From assembly GCF_900199205.1 (NCBI RefSeq), contig NZ_OBMJ01000001.1, positions 5,387,001 to 5,451,000 of the forward strand: a stretch of 64,000 nt of DNA, read 5' to 3'. Both the position numbers and the translations under genes were made by a program. Positions 42,958-50,511 of the stretch are shown piece by piece. The stretch is from Streptomyces sp. 1331.2 (GTDB lineage: Bacteria > Actinomycetota > Actinomycetes > Streptomycetales > Streptomycetaceae). A model generated the notes under the pieces. That model was not told the origin of the DNA, ran no database searches, and saw only the letters and a list, made by a program, of their open reading frames with translations. The first letter of the stretch is position 1. Every line of letters begins with the position of its first letter.

Positions 42958-43920
42958 ATGACCTCTCTGCTCCAACCACCGCTGATCACCCGGCTGCTGG
43001 CCGCCGAACGCATCCTGATTGCCGGCGCCGGCGGCGGATTCGACGTGTACGCCGGGCTCCCGATCGCCCTCGCCCTGCGCGCCGCGGGCAAGGAGGTCCA
43101 CCTGGCCAACCTCTCCTTCACCCACCTCTACGGCCTGCCCGCCGACGTCTGGGCGGAGCCCGACCTCGCCATGATCCGGCCGGACACCGCCGCCCCCGCG
43201 GGTTACTTCCCGGAGCGCACCCTGGCCCGCTGGCTGCAGCTGCACGGGATGCCCGACACGGTGTGGGCCTTTCCGACGGAGGGCGTGCAGCCGCTGCGCG
43301 ACGCCTACCGGGCGCTCGTCGGCCGGCTGGGCGTGGACGCCGTCCTGCTGGTGGACGGCGGCACCGACATCCTGATGCGCGGCGACGAGGCCGGACTCGG
43401 CACCCCGGAGGAGGACATGGCCAGCCTGGCGGCGGTGGCCGGCCTCACCGAGGTACCCGAGCGGCTGGTCGCCTGCCTGGGCTTCGGCATCGACGCCCAC
43501 CACGGCGTCAACCACACGCTGGTCCTGGAGAACCTCGCCGCGCTGGACCGGGCCGGCGGCTACCTCGGTGCCTTCTCCATCCCGCGCGACAGCCGGGAGG
43601 CGGTGCTCTACCTGGACGCCGTCGAGCACGCCCGGGCCGCCTTCCCCGAGCACCCCAGCATCGTCAACGGCTCGGTGGCGGCGGCCCTGCGGGGCGAGTT
43701 CGGCAACGTCCGGTTCACCGAGCGGACCAAGGACAGCGAGCTGTTCGTCAATCCGCTGATGGCGATGTACTTCGGCGTCACGGTCGAGGCGCTGGCCGCC
43801 GAGAACCGCTACCTGGACCGGTTGGAGAACACCGTGGTGATGCGCCAGATCGCCACCACCATCGCCGAGTTCCAGGACGAGCTGCCGCGGCAGCGCCCGC
43901 CCCGTCAGTTCCCGCACTGA
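42958..43920 (+). CDS. DUF1152 domain-containing protein
   Basis: A 320-residue protein that is nearly all DUF1152. Landmarks are ILIAGAGGGFDVYAGLPIALAL at the N-terminus (a nucleotide- or sugar-binding-like GAGGGxD loop), LLVDGGTDILMRGDEAGLGTPEEDMAS, GFGIDAHHGVNHTLVLENLA and FVNPLMAMYFGVTVEAL. The enzymatic role of the family is not established. The acidic DGGTD...GDE and DAHHGVNH motifs suggest a metal-dependent enzyme. A GCATA/TATGC inverted repeat lies about 110 bp upstream (42830-42850). Confidence 0.9.
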   Translation: MTSLLQPPLITRLLAAERILIAGAGGGFDVYAGLPIALALRAAGKEVHLANLSFTHLYGLPADVWAEPDLAMIRPDTAAPAGYFPERTLARWLQLHGMPDTVWAFPTEGVQPLRDAYRALVGRLGVDAVLLVDGGTDILMRGDEAGLGTPEEDMASLAAVAGLTEVPERLVACLGFGIDAHHGVNHTLVLENLAALDRAGGYLGAFSIPRDSREAVLYLDAVEHARAAFPEHPSIVNGSVAAALRGEFGNVRFTERTKDSELFVNPLMAMYFGVTVEALAAENRYLDRLENTVVMRQIATTIAEFQDELPRQRPPRQFPH

Positions 43921-43969
43921 GGGCGGGGCGGCTTTCGGCCTGGATGCAGCGGGCCCCGGGTCGCGGCCG

Positions 43970-44515
43970 TCAGAGGTCGGCGAGCCGGAACTCCAGGTTC
44001 CCGAACCGCACCTGGTCGCCCGGCCGGACCCGGACGCCGCCCGCGATCCGGCGCCCGTTGACGTGCGTGCCGTTGGTCGAGCCGAGGTCGTACAGCGTCC
44101 AACCGCCGTTCTCGTGCCGGAGTTCGGCGTGGTTGCGCGAGACCGAGGCGTCGTGTAGCCGCAGCCCGGAGCCGGGGATCCGGCCGATCGTCAGCAGCCC
44201 GGCACCGGCCTGCGGCAGGCTCAGCCCGGGCAGCCGCTCGGTGCGCCAGGCCCGGTTCATCCGGTCACCGAAGGCGGAGACCCGGCCGACCGTGCGCAGC
44301 ACGAAGCGCTCGACCGGCCCGCCGGTCGGCAGCCCGGCCACCGCCGCGTCCAACTCCCCTCGGCTGGTGGCCTGCAGGACGATGTCCATCCGGCCGAGGA
44401 AGGTGTCGTGCGAGAGCCGCCCGCTGCCCGCGCCGTCCTTCAGCACCCCGAGCGCCAACTCCCGCTCGGCGTCGGAGGGCCGGATCCGACCGGTCGGGAA
44501 CTCAGGAGGCGTCAT
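43970..44515 (-). CDS. DUF1707 + FHA domain protein
   Basis: A 181-residue signalling adaptor. Residues 10-65 are DUF1707 (IRPSDAERELALGVLKDG, GRLSHDTFLGRMD, ATSRGELDAAVAGLP), a short actinobacterial domain. Residues 105-175 form an FHA phosphothreonine-binding domain with all landmarks: TIGRIPGSGL, VSRNHAEL, LGSTNGTHVNG and VRPGDQVRFG. It should dock onto Ser/Thr-kinase substrates. The start at 44515 was chosen because DUF1707 begins soon after; no strong ribosome binding site is visible. Confidence 0.92.
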   Translation of the reverse strand: MTPPEFPTGRIRPSDAERELALGVLKDGAGSGRLSHDTFLGRMDIVLQATSRGELDAAVAGLPTGGPVERFVLRTVGRVSAFGDRMNRAWRTERLPGLSLPQAGAGLLTIGRIPGSGLRLHDASVSRNHAELRHENGGWTLYDLGSTNGTHVNGRRIAGGVRVRPGDQVRFGNLEFRLADL

Positions 44516-44699
44516 GGCCAGATTGTCGGCTCGGCCGGCTCGGGCTGTCCAGATCACGCCGTGCGCGGGCGCTCGCTTCGTACGTCACGGCAGTCCAGAC
44601 GCCCCGTCCGGGCGCGCGGTTCCGTACGGTTCCCGTAGGCCTACGGGCCGTCAGGCCTGCGGCTGTTCGGGCCCTGCGGTTGCTCAGCCCTGTGCCTGC

Positions 44700-45269
44700 T
44701 CACGCCTTGCGGGCGGCGGCCAGGATCTTCTCCGTGGTGTGCAGGAAACGGGAGGTGACCGACCCCTGGTAGGCCTTGCCGAACATGCCCTCGGTGACCC
44801 ACTTGCCGTCCTGGCGGACCACGACGTACGCGGCCCCCTGGTCGGCGCCCAGCACCTCGACGTTGCCCTTGGGCGAGCGGAAGGGGAGGGGGAGCGAGGC
44901 CGGCAGCGGCTCGGAGAGGAAGGCCAGGACCAGCCGGACGTCCGGCGTCACCGCCACGCCCCGGAACGGCTCGGCGGCGAGCAGCCCGGCCACCTCGTCC
45001 ACCGTCCGCAGCATCACCGGCACCGGGTAGCCGAGCGAGCGCTCCAGGTGCTCCTCGATCCGCCCGGTCAGCGCGGCCCGCGCCGCCCCGGCGGTGGGTT
45101 CGTCCGCGGGCTCCTCGGTGGTGAAGAAGACGTTGCCGGTCTGGATGTACGAGCGGACGTTCCCCAGGCCCAGCTCGGCGAAGAGCGCCCGCAGCCGCTC
45201 CATCTTCACCGTGCGGCCGCTGACGTTGATGGCCCGCAGGAACGCTATGTAGGTGGTCGTGGTGGTCAC
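44700..45269 (-). CDS. DUF1697 domain-containing protein
   Basis: A 189-residue protein matching DUF1697 throughout: TYIAFLRAINVSGRTVKMERLRALFAELGL, YIQTGNVFF, EEHLERSLGYPVPVMLRT and an RFLHTTEKI-type C-terminus. The family has a ferredoxin-like fold and unknown function. The GTG at 45269 is the natural start; the frame continues upstream through a tandem repeat but with no protein-like sequence. It is divergent from the PPOX-type gene across 165 bp of repeats. Confidence 0.9.
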   Translation of the reverse strand: MTTTTTYIAFLRAINVSGRTVKMERLRALFAELGLGNVRSYIQTGNVFFTTEEPADEPTAGAARAALTGRIEEHLERSLGYPVPVMLRTVDEVAGLLAAEPFRGVAVTPDVRLVLAFLSEPLPASLPLPFRSPKGNVEVLGADQGAAYVVVRQDGKWVTEGMFGKAYQGSVTSRFLHTTEKILAAARKA

Positions 45270-45295
45270 CCCGTCAGTGTGGCACCGCCCTACGA

Positions 45296-45420
45296 CAGCG
45301 GCCCGGGACCGCGTTCGAGGACCGCGTTCGAGGACCGCGACGGAGGGCGGCGACCGAGGACCGCGACCGACGACGGCGACCGAGGACCGCGACCGAGGAC
45401 GGCGGCTGTCGGTGCCGGGT
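45296..45420. repeat. degenerate tandem repeat in a divergent promoter region
   Basis: Units of the form CGAGGACCGCG separated by short TTC, ACC or ACGG linkers recur about seven times with a period of 13-26 bp. A CGACAGC at the left end matches GCTGTCG at the right end. The array fills most of the spacer between divergent genes. Confidence 0.75.
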
Positions 45421-45434
45421 GCCAGACTGGCGCC

Positions 45435-45905
45435 ATGGCTACCTGGCAGGATTTCGAGCAGGCGGCCCCGGATCTGGCGCCCCTGGTACGGGCCCGGTTC
45501 GAGGCCAACAAGCACCACGTCCTGGCGACGCTGCGCAAGGACGGTTCGCCCCGGGTGAGCGGCACGGAGGTCGAGTTCGTCGGCGCCGACCTCTGGCTCG
45601 GGTCGATGTACGGGGCGGTCAAGGCGCGCGACCTCCAGCGCGACGCCCGGTTCGCCCTGCACGCGCACCCCGGGGACGAGACCATGGCCGGCGGGGACTC
45701 CAAGGTCTCCGGCCGGGCGGTCGAGATCACCGACGAGACCGAGCTCGCCGTGTTCGCCGCCGATCTGCCCGAGCCGCCGCCCACCCCGTTCCACGCCTTC
45801 CGGCTGGAGATCGACCAGGTCGTGCACACCGCCGTGGAGGGCGAGCACCTGCTGGTCCGCAACTGGCACCCGGGCCGGCCGGTGGAGACGATCCAGCTCC
45901 ACTGA
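45435..45905 (+). CDS. pyridoxamine 5'-phosphate oxidase-like (split beta-barrel) flavoprotein
   Basis: A 156-residue protein of the PNPOx-like FMN/F420-binding group. It shows ANKHHVLATLRKDGSPRVSGTEVEF (the KDG-x-P-R-V strand typical of the fold), LWLGSMYGAVKARDLQRDARFALHAHP and SGRAVEIT. Members bind FMN, F420 or haem, and an F420 reductase is encoded elsewhere in the window, but the cofactor is not deducible. The ATG at 45435 has only a weak upstream purine run, CCAGACTGG. Confidence 0.88.
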   Translation: MATWQDFEQAAPDLAPLVRARFEANKHHVLATLRKDGSPRVSGTEVEFVGADLWLGSMYGAVKARDLQRDARFALHAHPGDETMAGGDSKVSGRAVEITDETELAVFAADLPEPPPTPFHAFRLEIDQVVHTAVEGEHLLVRNWHPGRPVETIQLH

Positions 45906-45929
45906 CCGGCCGGCGCCCCCGGGCAGGCC

Positions 45930-46286
45930 CTACGGCAGGACGGACCTCACTGCCTCGGGGGTGCGGGCCACGACGGCGTGCCCGTCGTCCGCGGTGATGA
46001 TCGGGCGCTGGATCAGGATGGGGTGCTCGGCCATCGCCGCGATCCAGCGGGCCCGCTCGCCCGCCTCCCGGGGCCAGCCCTTCATCCCCAGGTCCTTCGC
46101 GACCTGCTCGTCGATGCGGGTGATGTCCCAGGGCTCCAGGCCCAGGCGCTCCAGCACCTGCTCCAGCTCGGCCGCGGTCGGCGGGTCCTCCAGGTAGCGC
46201 CGCACGGTGTACTCGACGCCGGCCTCGTTCAGCTCGCCGAGCGCCGACCGGCACTTGCCGCAACGCGGGTTGATCCAGATCTCCAT
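45930..46286 (-). CDS. ArsC/Spx-family reductase-like protein
   Basis: A 118-residue thioredoxin-fold protein with the N-terminal active-site motif NPRCGKCRSAL (CxxC). Most arsenate reductases of this family have a single Cys, CxxS. It also has LEDPPTAAELEQVLERLGLEPWDI, a HPILIQRPII segment carrying the conserved Arg-Pro and TPEAV. It likely reduces arsenate or acts as a glutaredoxin-like oxidoreductase; no ars operon is adjacent, so arsenic resistance is uncertain. The ATG at 46286 directly precedes the first beta strand. Convergent with the PPOX-type gene. Confidence 0.9.
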   Translation of the reverse strand: MEIWINPRCGKCRSALGELNEAGVEYTVRRYLEDPPTAAELEQVLERLGLEPWDITRIDEQVAKDLGMKGWPREAGERARWIAAMAEHPILIQRPIITADDGHAVVARTPEAVRSVLP

Positions 46287-46316
46287 ACCGCCCAGCCTAC
46301 CGAGCGGCCGGCACCC

Positions 46317-46364
46317 GACCGGGGAGCGGACCGGGGAGCCGGCCGGGGAACGGACCGGGGGAAG
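46317..46364. repeat. 12-bp tandem repeat
   Basis: Four degenerate copies of GACCGGGGAGCG in the leader between the ArsC-like gene and the P450 gene. Confidence 0.7.
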
Positions 46365-46468
46365 GGCTGGGAAACGCCCGCGAACCCCGCCGTACGGGAA
46401 CTCCGCCGTGCCCGCCGGTGGTTCACGCACCAGGAAGCGTGACCGTGATCTCGGGAGGGGAGCACCGC

Positions 46469-47686
46469 ATGGACGGCGCGGCGATCATCGAGCAGTTGAT
46501 GACCACGGAGGTCAGGGCCGACCCGTACCCGCTCTACGCGAAGGCGCTGCAGCTCGGCCCGGTGACACCGGCCGGGGACGGGATGTTCGTGGCGAGCGGC
46601 TACGCGGCGGTCAACAAGGCGCTGCGCACGCCCGCCTTCGGCGTCGCCACCGCCGAGATGATGTCCGGCCTGGAGCCGGAGTTCACCGCGCACTCCTCGC
46701 TCGCCCTCTTCGGCCGCTCGATCCTCCAGCGCAACGCCCCCGACCAGCCCCGGGTGCGCTCCCTGATCGCCTCGGTGTTCACCCCGCGCCGGGTCGCCGC
46801 GCTGCGCCCGGCGGTGGAGAAGGCGGTCGCCGAGCTGCTGGACGGGATGGCCGAGCAGGGCGCGGACGGTTCGCCGGTGGACTTCATGGACGCCTTCGCC
46901 TTCCGCCTCCCGGTCGGGGTGATCTGCGAGCTGCTCGGCGTCCCCGAGCAGGACCGCTACCGCTTCCGCGGCCTGGCCTCCGACCTGACCGTCGCCCTGG
47001 AGATCCTCGCGGACCTCGACGAACTGACCGTGGCCGACCGCGCCGCGGACGAGCTGTCCCACTACTTCACCGAGCTGGCCGCCGAACGGCTGGCCCGGCC
47101 GCAGGACGACCTGGTCAGCGACCTGGCCCGGATCGCCGCCGAGGACGATGAGCGGCTGTCCGCCCAGGAGCTGCTGGCCAACCTGGTGCTGCTGCTGGTG
47201 GCCGGCTTCGAGACCACCACCAACCTGCTCGGCAACGGCCTCGCCCTGCTGTTCCGCCACCCCGAGGCGGCCGCCGGGCTGCGCAACGGTGCGATCACCC
47301 CGGCCGGCTTCACCGACGAGGTGCTGCGCTTCGACTCCCCGGTGCAGGCCACCGGGCGGGTGGCGCTCGCGGACGGCCTGGACATCGACGGGCTGCCCAT
47401 CCCGGCCGGCAGCGGCGTGACCCTGCTGATCGGCGCGGCCAACCACGACCCGGCCCGGTACCGGAACCCCGGGGTGTTCGACCCGACCCGCACCGACAGC
47501 CAGCCGCTCAGCTTCGGCGGCGGCCCGCACTTCTGCCTGGGCTCCCAGCTGGCCCGGCTGGAGGCCGAGGTCGCGGTGCCCGCCCTGCTGGACCGCTTCC
47601 CACGGCTCGCCCCGGGCGGCGTCCCCACCCGGCGGGACCGGCTGGTCCTGCGCGGCTTCGAGACGCTGCCGGTGACCGTGCGCTGA
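46469..47686 (+). CDS. cytochrome P450
   Basis: A 405-residue haem mono-oxygenase. The I-helix oxygen-binding motif is VAGFETTTN (AGxET), the K-helix ExxR is DEVLRFDSPVQ, and the haem loop is FGGGPHFCLGSQLAR with axial C356. The length and I-helix fit bacterial class I enzymes such as CYP107 relatives. No ferredoxin or biosynthetic gene is adjacent, so it is an orphan that must borrow redox partners, with unknown substrate. The ATG at 46469 has GGGAGGGGAG 5 bp upstream. Confidence 0.95.
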   Translation: MDGAAIIEQLMTTEVRADPYPLYAKALQLGPVTPAGDGMFVASGYAAVNKALRTPAFGVATAEMMSGLEPEFTAHSSLALFGRSILQRNAPDQPRVRSLIASVFTPRRVAALRPAVEKAVAELLDGMAEQGADGSPVDFMDAFAFRLPVGVICELLGVPEQDRYRFRGLASDLTVALEILADLDELTVADRAADELSHYFTELAAERLARPQDDLVSDLARIAAEDDERLSAQELLANLVLLLVAGFETTTNLLGNGLALLFRHPEAAAGLRNGAITPAGFTDEVLRFDSPVQATGRVALADGLDIDGLPIPAGSGVTLLIGAANHDPARYRNPGVFDPTRTDSQPLSFGGGPHFCLGSQLARLEAEVAVPALLDRFPRLAPGGVPTRRDRLVLRGFETLPVTVR

Positions 47687-47927
47687 AGGCCGCCGCCCGT
47701 CGCCCTCCCATCGGTGTGGTGACGTTCGCTCGGTACGGTGACCGTCCGCCGACCGGCCCCCGACCGTCCGTGTCGGGGCCGGCCCGGTACGGAGAACGGG
47801 ACGTCCGACCGTTCGTAGCTGGGCCGTTCGTAGGAGAGCATGGAGGGACAAAACCGGCCACACCCGGAGCTTTCCCCCGGTCCGGCCGCCAGCCAGGAGG
47901 CTCCGCCTCCAGCCAGGAGGTCCCGCC

Positions 47928-49088
47928 GTGCCCACCGCACCCCGCCCGCCGCGCCCTGCCGCGCCGCAGCCCCGGGTGCCGCGCTGGGTGCCGTGGCTCC
48001 CCGTCGTCCTCCTCCTGCTGGACCTGATCACCGAGGCGATCGTCCCGGACGCCGTGGCCGCCGGCTTCCTGCTGACCGCGCTGCCCGTGGTGGCCGCGTT
48101 CAGCTACGGCCCGGTCCTGACCGCCGCAGCCACGCTCGGCTCCCTGGCCCTGCAGATCCTCCTGGCCCTGCACGCCGGCCACGTCAACGAGCAGCACCAC
48201 GTCTGGGTCTACATCGCCACCCTGCTCTCCGGTGTGATGGGCACCGCCCTGTCCTGGCAGCGCACCCGGCAGAACCGCAACCTGCTCCAGGCCCGTACGG
48301 TCGCCGAGACCCTGCAGCGCACCGTCCTGCGCCCGGTGCCCGAGCGGACCGGCGGGCTGCGGGTGGCCGGCCTCTACCGCTCGGCGCAGGCCGAGGTGCT
48401 GGTCGGCGGCGACCTGTACGAGGTCTGCGACACCCGCTTCGGCGTCCGGGTGCTGCTCGGGGACGTCCGGGGCAAGGGCCTCGGGGCCGTCCGCACCGTC
48501 GCCGACGTCCTCGGCGCCTTCCGGGCGGCCGCCCACGACACCCCCGGCCTGGTCGACCTCGCCGACCAGCTGGACCGCACCGTCCTGCGCGACGCCGCCG
48601 ACCGCGGCGACGACGAACTGTTCGCCACCGCCGTCCTGCTCCAGTACCGGCCGGGCTCCGACTGCGTGGAGATCGTCAACCGCGGCCACACCACCCCGCT
48701 GCTGCTCTCCGGGGACGCGATCTCCCCGGTGCCCTGCGCCGACGAGCTCCCCCTGGGCCTCGGCCACCTCGGCCCCGCCGAGGAACGCGGCAAACCGACC
48801 GCCGTCGCCCTGCCCCCGGGCCACACCGTCCTGCTCTACACCGACGGCGTCAGCGAGGCCCGCGACCCCGCGGGCGCCTTCTACCCCCTCGCCCCCCGCC
48901 TCGCCGCCCTCGGCACCACCGAACCCGACCGCCTGGTCTCCTTCCTCGCCCAGGACGTCCGCCACTACGCCGGCCTCCTCGCCGACGACCTCGCCGTCCT
49001 CGCCCTCACCCCGGACACCTCGGAGGTCTCGGGCGCCTCGGACGCCCTCCGCACCACCGATGCGCCTTACACCCCGGGCACCCCGTAA
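47928..49088 (+). CDS. membrane-anchored SpoIIE-type PP2C phosphatase
   Basis: A 386-residue Ser/Thr phosphatase of the SpoIIE/RsbU group. Residues 20-105 contain three to four hydrophobic helices. A linker helix, RTVAETLQRTVLRPVPERTGGLRVAGLY, leads into the PP2C domain. Metal-binding motifs are VGGDLYEV, LLGDVRGKGLGA, LYTDGVSEARD and DDLAVLAL. Such enzymes usually dephosphorylate anti-sigma antagonists. No PAS/GAF sensor or RsbW-type kinase is present, so the membrane region may be the sensor. The GTG start has AGGAGG 7 bp upstream. Confidence 0.93.
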   Translation: MPTAPRPPRPAAPQPRVPRWVPWLPVVLLLLDLITEAIVPDAVAAGFLLTALPVVAAFSYGPVLTAAATLGSLALQILLALHAGHVNEQHHVWVYIATLLSGVMGTALSWQRTRQNRNLLQARTVAETLQRTVLRPVPERTGGLRVAGLYRSAQAEVLVGGDLYEVCDTRFGVRVLLGDVRGKGLGAVRTVADVLGAFRAAAHDTPGLVDLADQLDRTVLRDAADRGDDELFATAVLLQYRPGSDCVEIVNRGHTTPLLLSGDAISPVPCADELPLGLGHLGPAEERGKPTAVALPPGHTVLLYTDGVSEARDPAGAFYPLAPRLAALGTTEPDRLVSFLAQDVRHYAGLLADDLAVLALTPDTSEVSGASDALRTTDAPYTPGTP

Positions 49089-49136
49089 CGCCAGAGCCAG
49101 GGCCGTCAAGACCAAGCCCGTCGTGGTCGGCTGACC

Positions 49137-50438
49137 GTGTGTGCGCTATCTTCTGCCGTGAGCATTTTCCCCAGGCAACGACCAGGATCCTCGGGCCGCC
49201 GCAAATCCGGCAGGGGCGGCCGCCTCGCCGTGCTGGACGGACTGCGCATCCTGGCAGCGCTGATGGTGGTCTTCCACCACTACGTCGGATACGGCGGCGG
49301 CACCAAGCCGGACGACAGCGCCTGGGGCAAGCCGGTCCACGAGGTGTTCCACCGGGCCTCCGTGCCGGGTGGGTACATGTGGACGGGCATCTGCCTCTTC
49401 TTCGTCATCAGCGGCTTCGTGATCTGCATGAGCAGCTGGGGCCGCCCGGTGGGCGACTTCGTCCGCTCCCGCGTCATCCGGCTCTACCCGGCGTACTGGT
49501 TCGCCGTCCTGGCAGCCACCGCGGTCGTGACGATGTGGCCGGTCGTGCGCCGCCCGCTCGCCTCGGAGCAGGTCCTCGCCAACCTCACGATGTTCCACGG
49601 CGGCCTGGGCATCCCGGACGTCGACGCCGTCTACTGGACGCTCTGGATCGAGCTGCGCTTCTACCTGCTCTTCGCCATCGTCGTGTGGAAGGGCGTGACC
49701 TACCGCCGGATCGTCGCCTTCTGCTCGATCTGGACGGTCGCGGGCATCGTCGCGACCAGCACCAAGTGGCCGGTGCTGCAGTTCTTCGCGATGTCCGAGG
49801 TCTCCTCGTTCTTCGTCGCCGGACTCGCGCTCTACCTGGTCCACCGGTACGGCCCCAACCTGATGCTCTTCGGCATCGTCGGGATCAGCTGGATCCTCTC
49901 CGTCCTCTACACGATCCAGCACCAGCACGACGTGAACCCCTACCTCGGCCAACCCGACCTGCCGACCTGGCCGGCCGTCCTGCTGACCACCCTCTCCTAC
50001 CTGGTGATCATCGTGGTGGCGCTGGGCTGGGCCTCGCGGATCCAGTGGCGCTGGCTCACCTTCGCCGGAGCGCTCACCTACCCGCTCTACCTCCTGCACG
50101 AGACCATGGGCTGGACGGCCCTGCGCGCCCTCTACGACCACGGCACCAAGCCCTGGGTCGCGGTCGGCATCGTCACCACCGGCATGCTGGTCGCCTCCTG
50201 GCTGGTCCACCGGCTCATCGAGAAGCCGCTGACCCCACTGCTCAAGCGCGGCATGACCGACAGCATCGACCAGCTCCGCGCCGCCGAACCCCTGCCCGCC
50301 CCGGCTGCCCCGGCTACCCCCGAGCCCGCCCCGGCCCTGCAGACCGTCCCCGCCGCCACCTGGCCCCCGCCCCCCACCGCGCCCACGTACCCGGCTCCGG
50401 ACCACTACCGCACGCCCCACGGCGGCGGACCGTACTGA
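49137..50438 (+). CDS. membrane acyltransferase (acyltransferase-3 family)
   Basis: A 433-residue integral membrane O-acyltransferase with about ten helices. The N-terminus has LAVLDGLRILAALMVVFHHYVGYG, with the family's conserved His in FHHY, followed by CLFFVISGFVICMSS and FVRSRVIRLYPAYWFAV, the canonical block of OafA/NodX-like enzymes. The last 60 residues are a Pro/Ala-rich cytosolic tail. It modifies a surface polysaccharide, lipid or secondary metabolite. GTG at 49137 or GTG at 49158 is possible; neither has a clear ribosome binding site. Confidence 0.92.
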   Translation: MCALSSAVSIFPRQRPGSSGRRKSGRGGRLAVLDGLRILAALMVVFHHYVGYGGGTKPDDSAWGKPVHEVFHRASVPGGYMWTGICLFFVISGFVICMSSWGRPVGDFVRSRVIRLYPAYWFAVLAATAVVTMWPVVRRPLASEQVLANLTMFHGGLGIPDVDAVYWTLWIELRFYLLFAIVVWKGVTYRRIVAFCSIWTVAGIVATSTKWPVLQFFAMSEVSSFFVAGLALYLVHRYGPNLMLFGIVGISWILSVLYTIQHQHDVNPYLGQPDLPTWPAVLLTTLSYLVIIVVALGWASRIQWRWLTFAGALTYPLYLLHETMGWTALRALYDHGTKPWVAVGIVTTGMLVASWLVHRLIEKPLTPLLKRGMTDSIDQLRAAEPLPAPAAPATPEPAPALQTVPAATWPPPPTAPTYPAPDHYRTPHGGGPY

Positions 50439-50453
50439 CCCACCCCGGACAAG

Positions 50454-50492
50454 GTGCGGCCGACCCGGCGGGTTCCGCCAGGTCGGCCGCAC
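50454..50492. terminator. bidirectional terminator
   Basis: GTGCGGCCGACC (50454-50465) and the perfect complement GGTCGGCCGCAC (50481-50492), between the convergent acyltransferase and FG-GAP protein genes. Confidence 0.8.
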
Positions 50493-50511
50493 TCGTTTCG
50501 ACCGTCGGTGA

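Noticed and set aside
45296..45420. Possible CRISPR or iteron origin
   Set aside because: No spacers, no cas or rep gene, and units are too degenerate; kept only as a tandem repeat.
45930..46286. Arsenic resistance operon
   Set aside because: Only a single ArsC/Spx-like gene with a CxxC motif; no ArsR, ArsB or Acr3 neighbour.
46421..46445. Riboswitch before the P450 gene
   Set aside because: Only a short GGTTCACGC/GCGTGACC hairpin; no known aptamer features.
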